The notes: generated by a model from the letters alone, not told the origin. Counted from the first letter of the stretch, positions 1 through 10,850 are shown. The stretch: DNA of 64,000 bases from Pseudomonas fluorescens (GCF_040448305.1 NZ_CP148752.1:5495501-5559500); one strand, 5' to 3'. Translations and numbers: made by a program.

Positions 1-1
1 A

Positions 2-1291
2 ACGCCCACGCTCAAACAGGCCCTGCGCCAATGGCCACGCCTGCTCAAACCGCAATTGCTGGCCAGCCTGACCTGGCGACGCCTGAGTTTGCCCCGCAGT
101 TTCGTGATGCCGGTGGTGCAACTCGAAGGACTGGACGGGCAACAACGGCAACAGCGTCTACAGGTGCTGTTGCAGCGAAACGCTGGCGCCGCACGCTGGC
201 TGACGATCATCGGCGCGCACCTGGAAGGCGCGTTGTGGATCGGCTTGATGGTGTTGTTCTATCTATTGCTGCCTCAACAGGTCGCGCTCGATTGGAGCTG
301 GCAGTCGCTGATCTCGGCGGTCAACCAGGACTGGCGCTGGCTGGAACACCTGACCAATGCCTTTTATGCACTGGTACTGGTGGTCTGGGAACCGATCTAT
401 GTCGCCTGCGGTTTCAGTCTGTACCTGAACCGGCGCACCGTGCTGGAGGCCTGGGATATCGAACTGGTGTTCCGCCGAATGCGCCAGCGTCTGGTCAGTG
501 CAAGCGCTGTCCTGTTGATCGCCGTGATTGTGCTGATGCCGCCCACCCACAGCGCATGGGCCACCGAACCGGCCCTCTCACCCGACAGCCCACGCCTCCT
601 GGACCAGCCCCTGAGCAGCCAGGCCTCCAGGGACAGCATCAAGGCGATCCTCGAACAGCCGCCCTTCAAGAACCGGGAATCGGTCACGCGCTACCGCTTT
701 GGCGAAGACCAACCGAGTGCCGAAGCTACGGACGACGGTAAGACACCACAATGGTTGAAGGCCCTGTTGAAGCTGCTTGAGGGGCAACGCTTCTGGGCAT
801 TGGCGACGCTGATTGAAGTCGGGCTGTGGGGCATCGTCATTGGCACCGTCGGCCTGTTGATCTGGCATTATCGCGACTGGTTGCAGGCGTTCGTCAGCCG
901 CCGACCGATCCCCGATATCAAAGCCACGCGACCGTTACCGCAGCAGGCATTCGGCATGGACCTCAAGCCCGAGTCCCTGCCCGCCGACATCGCCGCCCAC
1001 GCTGAAAGCCTCTGGCAGACCCATCCGCGCGAAGCGCTCGGCTTGCTCTATCGCGCCCTGCTCAGTCGCCTGCTGCACGACTTCAACATCGCGCTCAAAG
1101 CCGCCGACACCGAAGGCCAGGTGCTTCGGCGTGTCGAGCTATTACAGCAACCGGCCTTGCTGGCCTACAGCCAAAACCTGACCGGGCACTGGCAAAACAT
1201 GGCCTACGGACATCGCCTGCCGCCCGCTCAGGTGCAGCAGGAACTGTGTAACGGCTGGCGCGTTCTGTTCGGCCCGGAGGCTGTCCGTTGA
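2..1291 (+). CDS. DUF4129 domain membrane protein (5' partial)
   Basis: The reading frame is open to the left edge, so the start lies outside the window; 429 codons are visible. At least four hydrophobic segments can be read (around GALWIGLMVLFYLLL, FYALVLVVWEPIYVACG, AVLLIAVIVLM, LWGIVIGTVGLLIW), followed by a C-terminal cytoplasmic part with the LYRALLSRLLHDF stretch typical of DUF4129. It is the first visible gene of an operon with DUF4350, MoxR ATPase and DUF58 genes; its stop overlaps the next start. Such operons are thought to form membrane-associated MoxR chaperone systems, but the substrate is unknown. Function of this subunit is not established. Confidence 0.85.
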   Translation, partial: TPTLKQALRQWPRLLKPQLLASLTWRRLSLPRSFVMPVVQLEGLDGQQRQQRLQVLLQRNAGAARWLTIIGAHLEGALWIGLMVLFYLLLPQQVALDWSWQSLISAVNQDWRWLEHLTNAFYALVLVVWEPIYVACGFSLYLNRRTVLEAWDIELVFRRMRQRLVSASAVLLIAVIVLMPPTHSAWATEPALSPDSPRLLDQPLSSQASRDSIKAILEQPPFKNRESVTRYRFGEDQPSAEATDDGKTPQWLKALLKLLEGQRFWALATLIEVGLWGIVIGTVGLLIWHYRDWLQAFVSRRPIPDIKATRPLPQQAFGMDLKPESLPADIAAHAESLWQTHPREALGLLYRALLSRLLHDFNIALKAADTEGQVLRRVELLQQPALLAYSQNLTGHWQNMAYGHRLPPAQVQQELCNGWRVLFGPEAVR

Positions 1292-2451
1292 GTCGGCGCT
1301 GGGGCTCAATAGCCGGTGCATTGGTTGCCGTGTTGCTGGCTGCGCTGAGCGTTTATCTGTACCTAAAGGCTACCCCCTACCAGACCGAAATCGACCACGG
1401 TCCCTCCCCCGAAGCCAATGCCAACCCTTATCTGGCGGCGGAGCTTTTCCTGCGTAAACAAGGCCAGAACGTCGACCATGCCAATGGCCTCGACATCCTG
1501 CCCAGCCTCGACCCGCGCCAACGCAGCCTGCTGTTGCTCGGGGACCGCTACAACATGACCCCACGGCAGATCGACCAGCTGATGAACTGGACCCGGGCCG
1601 GCGGGCGGCTTCTGTTCGTCGCCGAGTCGCTGTGGAATGAAAAACTCGGCCAAAGCAATGACCTGCTGCTCGATCGGGTGCAACTGCACCAATCCCTGAG
1701 CAAAGACCTCAAGGACCCGCCGCCGAATGTCGGCGAAGATCCGTACCCGCAACTGACCAAGCTCTATCTGGAAAACGAAGACGCCCCGGCCTACGCCGGT
1801 TTCGATACCGCGTTCCATCTCGAAGACCCGAAAAACCTCGCCCTGGCCTGGGCCAACAGCGCCAGGGCCACGCACATGATGCAGCTCAAGCACGGGCAGG
1901 GTTCGATCATCGTGGTCACCGATGCCGACTTGTGGAAAACCCCGGCCATCGACCGGTACGACAACGCCTGGTTGCTCTGGTACCTCACCGCCGATACCCG
2001 CGTGACCCTGATCTTCAACACCGATCACGACAGCCTGCCGACTTTGCTGCTGCGATGTTTCCCCCAGGCGCTGGTCGCGTTGTTCGCCTTGATCGGCCTG
2101 GGTTTCTGGCACTTTGGCGTGCGTCAGGGTCCGCTGCTGGAACCGGCACCGAAAGCGCGCCGGCAATTGCAGGAGCACCTGTGCGCCAGTGCCGACTTCC
2201 TGTTGCGCCGCAACGGTCAGGCCGGCCTGTTGCAAGCCTTGCAGCAAGACATCCTGCGGCGCGTGCGGCGTCGTCATCCCGGCTTTGAACAACTCGGCGT
2301 TGCCGAACAATGGCTGGTGCTCGCGCGTCTGACCGGCCAACCCACACGCGCCATCAGCCAGGCCATGAGCCCGCGGTCGAAACAACGGCTTTCCAGCGTT
2401 GAATTCAGCCGTCAGGTCGCCCACCTGCAATCCTTGAGGAACGCCCTATGA
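1288..2451 (+). CDS. DUF4350 domain-containing protein
   Basis: 387 residues. The TTG start at 1288 overlaps the preceding stop and is preceded by a good GGAGG-type ribosome-binding site near 1276-1280, which decides the start. There is one N-terminal transmembrane segment (about residues 6-26), a soluble part resembling the glutamine-amidotransferase-like fold of DUF4350 (LLLLGDRYNMTPRQIDQLMNW), and a second hydrophobic segment (ALVALFALIGLGFWHFGV) before a cytoplasmic tail. It lies between DUF4129 and MoxR genes and its stop overlaps the MoxR start (ATGA), so the proteins are probably co-translated. Exact role unknown. Confidence 0.85.
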   Translation: MSRRWGSIAGALVAVLLAALSVYLYLKATPYQTEIDHGPSPEANANPYLAAELFLRKQGQNVDHANGLDILPSLDPRQRSLLLLGDRYNMTPRQIDQLMNWTRAGGRLLFVAESLWNEKLGQSNDLLLDRVQLHQSLSKDLKDPPPNVGEDPYPQLTKLYLENEDAPAYAGFDTAFHLEDPKNLALAWANSARATHMMQLKHGQGSIIVVTDADLWKTPAIDRYDNAWLLWYLTADTRVTLIFNTDHDSLPTLLLRCFPQALVALFALIGLGFWHFGVRQGPLLEPAPKARRQLQEHLCASADFLLRRNGQAGLLQALQQDILRRVRRRHPGFEQLGVAEQWLVLARLTGQPTRAISQAMSPRSKQRLSSVEFSRQVAHLQSLRNAL

Positions 2452-3449
2452 GTCAACCGATCGAGCCCGACGTACCGAGCCACACCGCTCAACAACGTCA
2501 GCGTGCCGGCCATCTGGCCCAGGCCGTACGCAAAGAACTGCAAAAAGCAGTGATTGGCCAGGACCGCGTGATCGACGACGTCCTGACCGCGCTGATCGCT
2601 GGCGGCCACGTGTTGCTCGAAGGCGTACCGGGTTTGGGCAAGACCCTGTTGGTGCGCGCCCTCGCCCGCTGTTTCGGCGGTGAGTTCGCGCGAATCCAGT
2701 TCACCCCGGACCTGATGCCTAGCGACGTCACCGGGCATGCGGTGTATGACTTGCAGACCGAGCAGTTCAAGCTGCGCAAGGGGCCGTTGTTCACCAACCT
2801 GCTACTGGCCGATGAGATCAACCGTGCCCCGGCGAAAACCCAGGCCGCACTGCTCGAAGCCATGCAGGAACGGCAAGTCACCCTCGAAGGCCAGCCATTG
2901 CCGATTGTGCAACCGTTCATGGTGCTCGCCACGCAAAACCCGATCGAACAGGAAGGCACTTACCCCTTGCCGGAAGCTGAACTGGACCGCTTCATGCTCA
3001 AAGTGCGCATGGACTACCCCGACGCCGAGCAAGAGCTGAACATGGTGCGTCAGGTCAGCCGCTCGACCCGGGCCGACATGCTCGACGTTCAACCGATGCG
3101 CACGTTGTTGCAGGCCAGGGATGTACTGGCCCTGCAACGCATTGCCAGCGACCTGGCGCTGGACGATCAGGTGCTCGATTACGCCGTGCGCCTGGCCCGC
3201 TCCACCCGCAGCTGGCCCGGCTTGATTCTCGGCGCCGGCCCACGCGCGTCCATCGCGCTGGTGCGATGTGCCCGGGCCCGCGCACTGTTGCGTGGTGGTG
3301 AGTTCGTGATTCCGGATGACATCAAGGGTTGCGCCCTGGCCGTGCTGCGCCATCGTGTGCGCATCGCGCCGGAGCTGGACATCGAGGGCCTGGATGTCGA
3401 TCAGGTACTCCAGCAGATGCTCGACCAAGTGCCGGCGCCACGCCTGTGA
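2448..3449 (+). CDS. MoxR-family AAA+ ATPase
   Basis: 333 residues. Walker A is in GVPGLGKT (about residue 60), Walker B/DEIN in LLADEINRAP, and ATQNPIEQEGTYPLPEAELD is the sensor region typical of the AAA_3/MoxR family. The ATG at 2448 overlaps the upstream stop and follows GAGGAA. MoxR ATPases act as chaperones for assembly or metal insertion, usually paired with a DUF58 and a VWA protein; here the DUF58 partner follows immediately. The client of this system cannot be read from the sequence. Confidence 0.95.
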   Translation: MSQPIEPDVPSHTAQQRQRAGHLAQAVRKELQKAVIGQDRVIDDVLTALIAGGHVLLEGVPGLGKTLLVRALARCFGGEFARIQFTPDLMPSDVTGHAVYDLQTEQFKLRKGPLFTNLLLADEINRAPAKTQAALLEAMQERQVTLEGQPLPIVQPFMVLATQNPIEQEGTYPLPEAELDRFMLKVRMDYPDAEQELNMVRQVSRSTRADMLDVQPMRTLLQARDVLALQRIASDLALDDQVLDYAVRLARSTRSWPGLILGAGPRASIALVRCARARALLRGGEFVIPDDIKGCALAVLRHRVRIAPELDIEGLDVDQVLQQMLDQVPAPRL

Positions 3450-4774
3450 AACCCTCGCGCCTGATGCTCGCCTGGCTGCTGATCCTGCTGGCCTGCGGAA
3501 TTGTGTCGGGTACTTTGCGGGTATTGGAATTCGCGGTTCCGGCGAATCTCATGGCGATCAACTGGGGGTTGCTCCTGGCGCTGCTGGTTCTGGCCATCCT
3601 CGATGCCATTCGCCTCAAGCGCTTGCCTTCGCCCCGGCTGAAACGCCAGTTGCCCGGCAGCCTGGCGCTGGGTCGATGGAGCGAGGTGCAACTGACAGTC
3701 GAACACGACTTCGCCCAACCACTGAACGTACAAGTCTTCGACCACGTACCACCAGGCCTGAGCTTCGAAAACCTGCCACTGACGGTCGAACTGCAACCCG
3801 GCCGGCACAGCCTGGCCGGTTATCGCCTACGCCCGCTCAAGCGCGGCCACTTCAGCTTCAAACACTGCGAAATCGACCTGCCAAGCCCCTTGGGGCTCTG
3901 GTCGGACAGACGCTTGCTCGACCTGCCCGATACCACCCGCGTCTACCCAGATTTCGCCCGTTTGTATGGAGGGCAGTTGCTGGCGGTGGACAACTGGCTC
4001 AGCCAGCTTGGCGTACGCCAGAAACAACGACGGGGCCTGGGCCTGGAATTCCATCAATTGCGCGAATTTCGTGAGGGCGACAGTCTGCGCCAGATCGACT
4101 GGAAAGCCACCGCCCGCCAACGTACCCCGATTGCCCGGGAGTATCAGGATGAACGCGATCAGCAGATCATCTTCATGCTCGACTGCGGCCGGCACATGCG
4201 CAGCCAGGATGATGAACTGTCACACTTCGACCACGCCCTCAACGCCTGTCTGTTGCTCAGCTACGTCGCGCTACGTCAGGGCGACGCGGTAGGCCTGAGT
4301 ACCTTTGCCAGCGAACAACCGCGCGACCTTGCGCCGGTAAAAGGCATCAGCCATCTCAACACACTGCTCAACAGCGTTTATGACTTGAACAGCAGCCAAC
4401 GCAGCGCCGACTATCAAACCGCGGCAACGCAACTGCTGGCACGGCAAAAACGCCGGGCACTGGTGGTGCTGGTAACCAATCTGCGCGAAGAGGACGACGA
4501 TGAGTTGCTCTCGGCGGTCAAGCGCCTGAGCCAGCAGCATCAGGTGCTGGTCGCGAGCCTGCGCGAAGACGTGCTCGACACCTTGCGTCAGTCACCGGTA
4601 CAGACCTTGCCCGAGGCGCTGGCCTATTGCGGAACCGTGGACTACCTCAATGCACGCGCCGAACTCCATGAGCGCTTGAACGCTCATGGAGTGTTGGTGA
4701 TGGATGCGCGGCCCGGTGAGTTGGGGGCAGAGTTGGTGACTCGGTACCTGGGCTGGAAAAGAACTGGACTCTGA
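3446..4774 (+). CDS. DUF58 domain-containing membrane protein
   Basis: 442 residues from a GTG at 3446 that overlaps the MoxR stop (GTGA); an upstream extension in the same frame lies inside the moxR gene and is rejected. Two N-terminal membrane segments (LAWLLILLACGIVSG and WGLLLALLVLAILDAI) precede a soluble part with the DUF58 hallmark EFREGDSLRQIDWKATAR and a VWA-like domain (FMLDCGRHM). It is the usual partner of MoxR ATPases and closes this operon. Confidence 0.9.
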   Translation: MKPSRLMLAWLLILLACGIVSGTLRVLEFAVPANLMAINWGLLLALLVLAILDAIRLKRLPSPRLKRQLPGSLALGRWSEVQLTVEHDFAQPLNVQVFDHVPPGLSFENLPLTVELQPGRHSLAGYRLRPLKRGHFSFKHCEIDLPSPLGLWSDRRLLDLPDTTRVYPDFARLYGGQLLAVDNWLSQLGVRQKQRRGLGLEFHQLREFREGDSLRQIDWKATARQRTPIAREYQDERDQQIIFMLDCGRHMRSQDDELSHFDHALNACLLLSYVALRQGDAVGLSTFASEQPRDLAPVKGISHLNTLLNSVYDLNSSQRSADYQTAATQLLARQKRRALVVLVTNLREEDDDELLSAVKRLSQQHQVLVASLREDVLDTLRQSPVQTLPEALAYCGTVDYLNARAELHERLNAHGVLVMDARPGELGAELVTRYLGWKRTGL

Positions 4775-4811
4775 GCCTGAGCAATCACTCACAGCCGGTT
4801 TTCCAGTGATC

Positions 4812-5171
4812 TCAAGCCGAAGCCGGCAACGGCTGAAAACTGAAATACCGCCTCAGCGCCTCCACCAGTTGCCCATACTCCGGCGGCGCCCGTTGCAGGC
4901 TGAAACCGGCGTCATAATGTTGGGGGGTCGCGTCTTCGTGGCACCACAGGCAACAGGCCTGCAGGTCGATGATCCGCTGGCCACCTTCGCTGGCGGGAAT
5001 TTTCAGGCGCAGGTTGAAGTCCGCGCCGATCATCATCGGTAGCTGGCTGATCAACATCAGCCCGTCTTCGGAGACATTGCCCAGGTAGCCGATGGGTTTG
5101 CCGGTGATGCCGTTGAACACTTTCAGGAAGTACGGCAGTTGATGCCGCTCGATTCGGCGGTCGGTGAACAT
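4812..5171 (-). CDS. PilZ domain protein (c-di-GMP receptor candidate)
   Basis: 119 residues from the ATG at 5171; a TTG two codons upstream is possible. The whole protein is one PilZ domain: the arginine motif (DRRIERHQLP) is at the N-terminus and the NVSEDG motif, corresponding to (D/N)xSxxG, about 25 residues later. Both c-di-GMP binding motifs are therefore present. It faces the MoxR operon tail to tail and lies about 4 kb from a diguanylate cyclase gene. The output target is unknown; no effector domain is attached. Confidence 0.88.
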   Translation of the reverse strand: MFTDRRIERHQLPYFLKVFNGITGKPIGYLGNVSEDGLMLISQLPMMIGADFNLRLKIPASEGGQRIIDLQACCLWCHEDATPQHYDAGFSLQRAPPEYGQLVEALRRYFSFQPLPASA

Positions 5172-5406
5172 GTGCAATTTCGCTATGCAAGGCTCTTAAG
5201 CAGAGCCGCACTACTGCTTCGGAACGGGTATGCATAAGTCTTTGCCCGCTCTCCCCGCTTCCGGTGCGCCAGTCCTTGTAGCGCAGAGTCTTGCTTGTGC
5301 CGGTCACAGGTGTTGCCCCGGTTCATCAGAGGCAACGCTCTAAAACCGGTTCATTGGACTATAGCTCAGCACCGCCGGGGAGCCAGCGCTCAGAGGGTTA
5401 CCGACA

Positions 5407-5790
5407 TCAGAACTGCGTCGGTTTAGCGGCCGCTGCACGGCGCGTCGGGTAGTGGCCCAGGCTCTGCAGGGTTTCAATGCGGGCACGGGCGCGGTAGGCA
5501 TATTCGCTCTGTGGGTAGGACGCCATGATGAACTGATAGGTCTGGGCCGCGTCGATAAACATCTTCTGTCGCTCCAGGCACAGGCCGCGCATCATCGACA
5601 CTTCCGGCCACACATAAGGCCGCGCCCGGCTTTCGCGCTCGACCTTGGACAGTTCAAGTATGACTTGCTCGCAATTGCCCCGGTCATAGGCTTTGTAGGC
5701 ATTGTTCAAATGATGGTTCATCGACCAACGGGTGCAGCCCGTGACGCTGAGAGCGCTGAGGGCAAGGGCGGCAATGAGCACGAATCGCAT
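5407..5790 (-). CDS. TPR-containing lipoprotein
   Basis: 127 residues. The N-terminus is a lipoprotein signal peptide with lipobox SVTGC, so the protein should be anchored in the envelope. The rest is helical with tetratricopeptide-like character (NAYKAYDRGNCEQVILELSKV, QTYQFIMASYPQSEYAYRARARIETL). A purine-rich GGAGATC site precedes the ATG. Conserved in Pseudomonas from memory; no function is assigned. A REPIN lies upstream. Confidence 0.85.
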   Translation of the reverse strand: MRFVLIAALALSALSVTGCTRWSMNHHLNNAYKAYDRGNCEQVILELSKVERESRARPYVWPEVSMMRGLCLERQKMFIDAAQTYQFIMASYPQSEYAYRARARIETLQSLGHYPTRRAAAAKPTQF

Positions 5791-5894
5791 GGGGGGATCT
5801 CCTGTCTTGAACCCTGTATCGACCCGTGGTCGGAAATCTTCAGGCTGCGAGATGCAAAGTTGTCGGGTTCAATCAAGGCACTGCGGACCGTTGT

Positions 5895-5994
5895 TGTAGG
5901 AGCGAGCCTGCTCGCGATGGACGTCAACGATTATGCGTACTTTCTGAGTAACCGCGTCGTCCTTGAGCTCTTCGCGAGCAGGCTCGCTCCTACA
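5895..5994. repeat. REPIN-like element (long type, inverted REP pair)
   Basis: Two inverted arms (TGTAGGAGCGAGCCTGCTCG at left, its complement ending in CTCCTACA at right) enclose a spacer of about 50 bp. The spacer resembles those of the elements at 30815, 32743 and 38763. It occupies much of the 331-bp gap between the TPR lipoprotein and pyk; the remainder holds the pyk leader with an AGGAGT ribosome-binding site. Confidence 0.85.
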
Positions 5995-6121
5995 GAGGCC
6001 AGGGCAACATCTGGTTCTTCCTTAAAACCAAGCTCTTCACGAAAAAGTAGTGCAAACGAACAATGACTACACCTTCGGAGCATAGTAGCCTCACTCAGCG
6101 CTTGAACTCAGGAGTCTTTGC

Positions 6122-7573
<1,452 letters not shown>

Positions 7574-7595
7574 GTGACCGGTTGTTCGAAAAACA

Positions 7596-7627
7596 AAAGC
7601 CCCGCCATGTGAATGGCGGGGCTTTTT
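7596..7627 (+). terminator. Intrinsic terminator of pyk
   Basis: GC-rich stem AAAGCCCCGCCA / TGGCGGGGCTTT with a short loop followed by T residues, 20 bp after the pyk stop. Confidence 0.9.
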
Positions 7628-7665
7628 ACTTTCTGATCCGATAGTTGTGTTGTCCAGGCCGGCCT

Positions 7666-7759
7666 CATCGCGAGCAGGCTCGCTCCCACAGGGGACTTGT
7701 GGTGATCCTATAATTTGCTGAAAACGCCGGCCATTGTGGGAGCGAGCCTGCTCGCGATG
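7666..7759. repeat. REPIN-like element (short type)
   Basis: Inverted REP arms (CATCGCGAGCAGGCTCGCTC and its complement) with a spacer of about 45 bp, between the convergent pyk and crotonase genes. Confidence 0.85.
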
Positions 7760-7782
7760 GGGCCGGCCCAGCCAGCGAAGAC

Positions 7783-8532
7783 TCAGTGTCGTTTGATAAA
7801 CCCCGTCAACGCCGCCAGCGCCTCCGGCGAACGCAGCCGTTGAGTGAACAACGCACCCTCCTCTTCAATCACCTTGCGCACCAGCTCCCGGTCCGGCGTC
7901 TTCATCAATTGCTTGCTGATGCGCACCGCTTCCGGCGGCAACGACTCGAAGCGCAGCGCCATCTCCCGCGCCTTGGCCAAGGCTTCTTCGCCACTGCCCA
8001 GCGCTTCGGACGCAATGCCCCACGCTGCAGCCTGTTCACCATTGAAACCCTCACCGAGCAGCAACAACTCCGCCGCCTTGGCCTGCCCAAGCAAGCGCGG
8101 CAGGATCAGGCTGGAGCCGAACTCCGGGCATAGACCAAGGTTGACGAACGGCATGCGCAGGCGTGCGTCACGGCTGACGTAGACCAGGTCGCAATGCAGC
8201 AACATCGTCGTGCCAATGCCCACCGCCGCTCCGGCCACGGCGGCGATCACCGGTTTGCGGCATTCGAGCAGGTTGAGCATGAACTGGAACACCGGGCTGT
8301 CGAGGCCGCTCGGCGGTTGCTGGATGAAATCGGCGATGTCGTTGCCGGCGGTGAAGCATTCGGCAGAGCCGGTGATTAGCACGGCGTTGATCCCGGGGTC
8401 GCTGTCGGCCTGTTTCAACGCCTCGGCCAGGTCGCTGTACATGGCGCGGGTCAGGGCGTTTTTCTTGTCCGGGCGATTCAGGCGCAGGGTCAACAGGCCG
8501 CGTTCGCGTTCAATTTGGATGGCATCGGTCAT
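7783..8532 (-). CDS. Enoyl-CoA hydratase/isomerase family protein
   Basis: 249 residues from the ATG at 8532; the frame runs further upstream but that part overlaps the neighbouring reductase gene and is not crotonase-like. Crotonase fold: TLRLNRPDKKNALTRAMYS at the N-terminus, oxyanion-hole segments SAECFTAGNDIADF and AAVAGAAVGIGTTMLLHCD, then FVNLGLCPEFGSS, which resembles delta-3,delta-2 enoyl-CoA isomerases as much as hydratases. It probably acts on acyl-CoA in fatty acid or related degradation; the substrate cannot be fixed from sequence. Orthologous in position to PA4330 (from memory). Confidence 0.88.
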   Translation of the reverse strand: MTDAIQIERERGLLTLRLNRPDKKNALTRAMYSDLAEALKQADSDPGINAVLITGSAECFTAGNDIADFIQQPPSGLDSPVFQFMLNLLECRKPVIAAVAGAAVGIGTTMLLHCDLVYVSRDARLRMPFVNLGLCPEFGSSLILPRLLGQAKAAELLLLGEGFNGEQAAAWGIASEALGSGEEALAKAREMALRFESLPPEAVRISKQLMKTPDRELVRKVIEEEGALFTQRLRSPEALAALTGFIKRH

Positions 8533-8561
8533 GGCAGGTCTCGCGTCTGAAAAGTCAGCGC

Positions 8562-9497
8562 TCAACCACGGGGCAGGAACACATCGGCCAGCAGTTGATT
8601 GCGCGGCAATCCCGCCAGGTAAAGGCGCCGGGCAAAGGCGTCGACGCTGTCGGGGGCTCCGCAGAGTAAGGCCAGGGTTTGCCGCGAAACAAGCCGCAGT
8701 TGCGCCAAAGCCGCTGGCAACTCGGCCGGGGTCCACAGTTCGACACTCAGGTTCGAGCGACTGGCGGCCATGGCTTGCAAAGGTTTGGCCAGATAGTGCT
8801 CATCGGCATCATGGGCCAGGTGAATGACGCGGATGGCGCCCTGGTGATCCTGGCGCAGCGCTTCGCGCAATACACCAAACAAGGGCCCCAACCCGGTGCC
8901 GGCCGCCATCAACCACAACGGCCGGGCGTGCCAGTCAGGGTCGTAATGCAAGGCACCGCCGCGCAGTTCACCGAGACGGATCGGATCGCCGATGCGCAAT
9001 TGCCTGGCGGCATCGCTGAATTCCCCGGGCTTGCGGCAATCGAGATGAAACTCCAGAAAACGGTCTTCTTGCGGCAGGCTGGCGAGAGAATACGGCCGCG
9101 CCACGCTGCCCGCCCACAACACCAGGTGCTGACCGGCGCCATAGCGCAACGGTCGCTGGGGGATTACGCGTAGACGCAGGACCGTGGCGCTCAACCAATC
9201 GACGGCAGCCACTTCGGCCGGTCGGCCATCGGTTTGCGGGTCGAAGGCGTGCACCTGCAAGTCCTCGACCACCTGGCACTGGCACGCCAGGCGCCAGCCT
9301 TGTTCACGCTGCTGTGCACTCAGGGCATCGGGGCGGCTGTCGCTCGGCAGGCCCCGTACACACTGCACCAGGCACGCATGGCAACTGCCGGCGCGGCAAC
9401 TGTAAGGCACTGGCACGCCGTTCTGGTTCAGCGCGTCGAGCAGATTGCTGCCCGCCGCCACCGACCAGTGGCGCTCGCCGACCCGCAGCTCAGGCAT
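8562..9497 (-). CDS. 2Fe-2S ferredoxin-FAD/NAD(P)H reductase
   Basis: 311 residues from the ATG at 9497. An N-terminal plant-type ferredoxin domain carries the 2Fe-2S ligands in CRAGSCHACL and a later cysteine in WRLACQC. It is followed by an FAD-binding domain with ARPYSLAS and a NAD-binding domain starting near WLMAAGTGLGPLFGVL. The order matches reductase components of oxygenases and CDP-6-deoxy-glucoseen reductase-like proteins. No oxygenase gene is adjacent, so the electron acceptor is unknown. The start overlaps the 3' end of the diguanylate cyclase gene. Confidence 0.9.
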   Translation of the reverse strand: MPELRVGERHWSVAAGSNLLDALNQNGVPVPYSCRAGSCHACLVQCVRGLPSDSRPDALSAQQREQGWRLACQCQVVEDLQVHAFDPQTDGRPAEVAAVDWLSATVLRLRVIPQRPLRYGAGQHLVLWAGSVARPYSLASLPQEDRFLEFHLDCRKPGEFSDAARQLRIGDPIRLGELRGGALHYDPDWHARPLWLMAAGTGLGPLFGVLREALRQDHQGAIRVIHLAHDADEHYLAKPLQAMAASRSNLSVELWTPAELPAALAQLRLVSRQTLALLCGAPDSVDAFARRLYLAGLPRNQLLADVFLPRG

Positions 9498-10608
9498 TGA
9501 CGTTCTCCCACGCTGCCGCACAGCGGTTGCGGCCGTCACGTTTGGCGCGATAAAGCGCCTGATCGGCCTGTTGCAGGGCGTCATCGAGGTCGTCGCCCCG
9601 TTCCAGCAGGGTCATGCCGGCGGACAGACTAAGGTTGCGCACATTCAGACCAATCAGCTCGACATCGGTGAACGCGATGCGCAGCCGTTCGCAGCACGAA
9701 GTCAGGCTGTCGGCATCGCAATCGGGCAGCAGCACCACGAACTCTTCGCCGCCGTAGCGGGCCAGAACATCACCGTCGCGCAGGCACGCGCTGGCAACGC
9801 CGGCAAAGGCTTGCAGCACCTGATCGCCAGCGGCATGACCGTGCAGGTCGTTGATGCGCTTGAAATGGTCAAGGTCGATCAGTGCCAGGCCATGCACGAC
9901 ACCGGCGTCCATGGCGTTCAACTCGCGTGATGCCAGGCGCAGAAAATGCCGGCGATTGAACAGCCCCGTGAGCTCGTCAGTGGCCACCTGGTCTTCGAGC
10001 TGGCGCATCATCCCGCGCAACGTGTCCTGGTGCGCCTGCAAGGCAAAACGCCGCTGGCGCATACGCTGTCGCGAGGCCTGGACATAGCGGGCATACAGCA
10101 CCAGCCACACCAGCACGATGAACAGCACGCAGACCTGCAACACCGCCATGGCCGAGTCAGGCAACTGGAAGTGGTAGCCCTCCCACAGCGTGATCGCACT
10201 GAAACTGAAAAACACCAGCAGCGCGCATCGTACTAAAGACCGGCGTGACAGATGGAACAGGCCGAACAGCAGGATCAGCACGTAAAACACCAGAAACGCG
10301 CCCCGGGCTTCGTCCAGATGGGCGATCAGCCACGTTTGCCAGCCCAGCCCCAGCAACACTTGCGCCTCGGTCAGGCTGGGGTCGGAGAAGCGCAGGTTGT
10401 AGCCGCTGTAGAACACCGCGAACAGGGTGGCCTGGCTGACCACCACCAACGAGCTGCCGATGGCGATATTGGAAAGCGGTGCATCATGGTGACCGGTAAA
10501 AAACGCCAGCCACAGCAACAGCAATGCCAGGGCATAGGTACCGGCCGCGAGGGCGAAACGTTTGAGCAACAGGCGCTGGATGGCGTTATGGGTCAATCGT
10601 TGACTCAC
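9490..10608 (-). CDS. sadC: Membrane diguanylate cyclase, SadC-like
   Basis: 372 residues from a GTG at 10608 (a TTG one codon upstream is also possible; neither has a clear ribosome-binding site). About six hydrophobic segments fill the first 190 residues, followed by a linker helix and a GGDEF domain beginning DELTGLFNRRHF. The active site is ARYGGEEF, catalytically competent, and the product-inhibition I-site RxxD is present as RDGD. It should make c-di-GMP at the inner membrane. The position between the ferredoxin reductase and fumarase genes matches P. aeruginosa sadC (PA4332), a regulator of swarming and biofilm; the symbol rests on this context. Confidence 0.85.
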   Translation of the reverse strand: MSQRLTHNAIQRLLLKRFALAAGTYALALLLLWLAFFTGHHDAPLSNIAIGSSLVVVSQATLFAVFYSGYNLRFSDPSLTEAQVLLGLGWQTWLIAHLDEARGAFLVFYVLILLFGLFHLSRRSLVRCALLVFFSFSAITLWEGYHFQLPDSAMAVLQVCVLFIVLVWLVLYARYVQASRQRMRQRRFALQAHQDTLRGMMRQLEDQVATDELTGLFNRRHFLRLASRELNAMDAGVVHGLALIDLDHFKRINDLHGHAAGDQVLQAFAGVASACLRDGDVLARYGGEEFVVLLPDCDADSLTSCCERLRIAFTDVELIGLNVRNLSLSAGMTLLERGDDLDDALQQADQALYRAKRDGRNRCAAAWENVNA

Positions 10609-10725
10609 CAAATGAAAGGAGACTGACAGAGCGTCCTACTCTACAGACCGTATGTCACTTTAGTGGCGAGACCGATAAATGACCATTCAATTTTCGGGAT
10701 CGACTTTCCGAGCCTTGCACGACCC

Positions 10726-10755
10726 TGTGGCGAGGGGGCTTGTCGGATCGCCACA
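10726..10755. repeat. Degenerate REP-like palindrome
   Basis: TGTGGCGA and TCGCCACA form an imperfect hairpin around a G-rich loop. It resembles the CTGTGGCGAGGG class of Pseudomonas repeats and lies in the 379-bp gap between the cyclase and fumarase genes. Confidence 0.55.
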
Positions 10756-10850
10756 AAAGGCATGCGCTTTGACTTGCAGCTTCAAACTTGCCGCTGCAGC
10801 TGCATCTATGCGACCAACGATTGACTGCCGGCGGGTGTGCCTGTCCGCGA

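Noticed and set aside
5345..5400. TATAGCTCAGC resembling a tRNA D-arm
   Set aside because: No matching acceptor stem or T-arm within 60-90 bp; a chance match.
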